Source: Alphaproteobacteria bacterium
GTDB taxonomy: Bacteria; Pseudomonadota; Alphaproteobacteria; UBA6615
Reading direction: 5' to 3'
Length of the DNA: 13,917 nucleotides
NCBI GenBank assembly: GCA_013003285.1
Contig: JABDJY010000395.1
Location: 1 to 13,917, forward strand
A model generated the notes under the pieces. That model saw nothing but the letters and a program-made list of their open reading frames with translations, ran no database searches and was not told the origin of the DNA. Made by a program: the position numbers and the translations under genes. Positions 12,870-13,917 of the stretch are shown here, in pieces; the stretch's first letter is position 1, and each line of letters opens with the position of its first letter.

Positions 12870-13917
12870 GTGGCAAGCACAACCTTAACCACCGAGACCA
12901 AGGGCATCGAAGTTCGCCGCCTTTGGACAAATGAACGCTCCCGCGGCTACATTTTTCAGATCCTTGTAGTCCTTGGCCTGGCGTTATTCATCGCCTTCAT
13001 CGTATCGAACACGGTGGCCAATCTGCAAAGGGCCGGGCTGGCATCGGGTTACGGTTTTTTGGCCGACCCCGCCTTTTTCGACATCAACCAACGGCTGATT
13101 GAATTTTCGTCACAATCGACGGCAGGCCGCGCCCTCGTCGTTGGGTTGCTGAACACCATTCTGGTGTCCGCGATGGGCATCATCACGGCGACGCTGATCG
13201 GGTTCTCCGCCGGCGTCATGCGGCTTTCAAAAAATTGGATTTTGAGCCGCACGATCACCACCTACGTCGAATTCACCCGCAACGTACCGGTTCTGCTGCA
13301 GATCATTTTCTGGTGGGCGATTTTGACCGGACTGCCCAAAGTGCGCGACAGCCTGTCGCTCGGCGATGTGGCCTTCATGAACAATCGCGGCATCCGGATG
13401 CCGTCGCCCATTACCGAGCCGGGTTTCGGCTGGGTATTCGCCGCCTTTATCGTCGGCGCCATCGCGACATTTTTGGTCGCAAAATGGGCCAAACGCCGGC
13501 AGGAGCAGACCGGGCAGATCTTCCCCGTGCTGTGGGTCGGACTGGGATTGATTATCGGCCTGCCGGTGATCGTCTATTTGATCCTCGGGCAACCGTTGAG
13601 TTGGGATATTCCGGAACGCACCCGATTTAATTTCAGGGGCGGGTTCAACGTTACACCGGAATTGATCGCGCTATGGCTCGCGCTTTCGAGCTACACCGGC
13701 GCGTTTATCTCTGAGAATGTGCGCGCCGGCATATTGTCAGTGAGCAAAGGGCAAAGCGAGGCGGCGTTCGCACTTGGCTTGCGGTCCAACCAGACCATGC
13801 GGCTGATCGTCATTCCCCAAGCGTTGCGGGTGATCATTCCGCCGACCACCAGCCAGTTTCTCAACCTCACCAAGAATTCGTCACTGGCCATCGCCATCGG
13901 CTATCAGGATCTGGTGT
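12870..13917 (+). CDS. aapQ: General L-amino acid ABC transporter permease AapQ (3' end outside window)
   Basis: The open frame gives 349 residues and is cut by the end of the window, so some C-terminal residues are missing. It is an inner-membrane permease of the HisM/AapQ family. A first transmembrane helix lies at about 28-48; then NTILVSAMGIITATLIGF, VEFTRNVPVLLQIIFWWA, the long AapQ-specific periplasmic insert (about 155-260, including NNRGIRMPSP) and SYTGAFISENVRAGI. The ATPase-contacting EAA loop is EAAFALGLRS with IVIPQALRVIIP at 297-324. GTG at 12870 is the only reasonable start: an in-frame TAA lies at 12855-12857, and no ATG follows before the first conserved helix. Its Shine-Dalgarno is poor, so translation may be weak or coupled. 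The next genes should be aapM and aapP. Confidence 0.95.
   Translation, partial: MASTTLTTETKGIEVRRLWTNERSRGYIFQILVVLGLALFIAFIVSNTVANLQRAGLASGYGFLADPAFFDINQRLIEFSSQSTAGRALVVGLLNTILVSAMGIITATLIGFSAGVMRLSKNWILSRTITTYVEFTRNVPVLLQIIFWWAILTGLPKVRDSLSLGDVAFMNNRGIRMPSPITEPGFGWVFAAFIVGAIATFLVAKWAKRRQEQTGQIFPVLWVGLGLIIGLPVIVYLILGQPLSWDIPERTRFNFRGGFNVTPELIALWLALSSYTGAFISENVRAGILSVSKGQSEAAFALGLRSNQTMRLIVIPQALRVIIPPTTSQFLNLTKNSSLAIAIGYQDLV

Overview
The window looks like chromosomal DNA from an alphaproteobacterium, probably a Rhodospirillales-like lineage. This is inferred from the GC-rich codon use, the zinc-less short form of ribosomal protein L36, the Aap-type general amino acid ABC transporter, the split three-gene glycolate oxidase and a CHAP lipoprotein of a type I associate with that group. 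No plasmid, phage, transposase, integrase, CRISPR array, tRNA or rRNA was seen.

Layout. Positions 1-93 hold the last codons of a membrane protein, probably a TRAP transporter large permease. Two minus-strand genes follow: a CHAP-domain lipoprotein (969-1559) upstream of an SDR dehydrogenase (142-912). A divergent region leads to a plus-strand BaiN/HI0933-type flavoprotein (1715-2887), then a small exported c-type cytochrome (3140-3649). A 47-bp imperfect direct repeat lies 11-13 bases after the stop codon of each of these two plus-strand genes, so the copies bracket the cytochrome gene.

Positions 3719-8944, minus strand, form the metabolic core: glcD, glcE and glcF with 5-base gaps, then an exported eight-bladed PQQ-like beta-propeller. 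GlcDEF oxidises glycolate to glyoxylate at the inner membrane. The propeller and the convergent cytochrome c are both predicted to be exported, which makes a periplasmic redox or scaffolding role conceivable but unproven. Upstream of glcD lies rpmJ, also minus strand, with its own promoter and a strong intrinsic terminator that insulates it from glcD.

From 9427 all genes are on the plus strand: an isopenicillin-N-synthase-like 2OG-Fe(II) oxygenase, a trypsin-fold plus PDZ protein that has lost the catalytic His and Asp and has no signal peptide, then aapJ (periplasmic amino acid binding protein), a 12-bp stem-loop, and aapQ (permease), which runs off the end of the window.

The best candidates for a second look are the direct repeat that brackets the cytochrome gene and reads as a conserved peptide in one antisense frame, the cytoplasmic pseudo-HtrA protein, and the perfect hairpin directly before the start codon of the propeller gene. 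I did not find convincing evidence of a wholly new multi-gene system.
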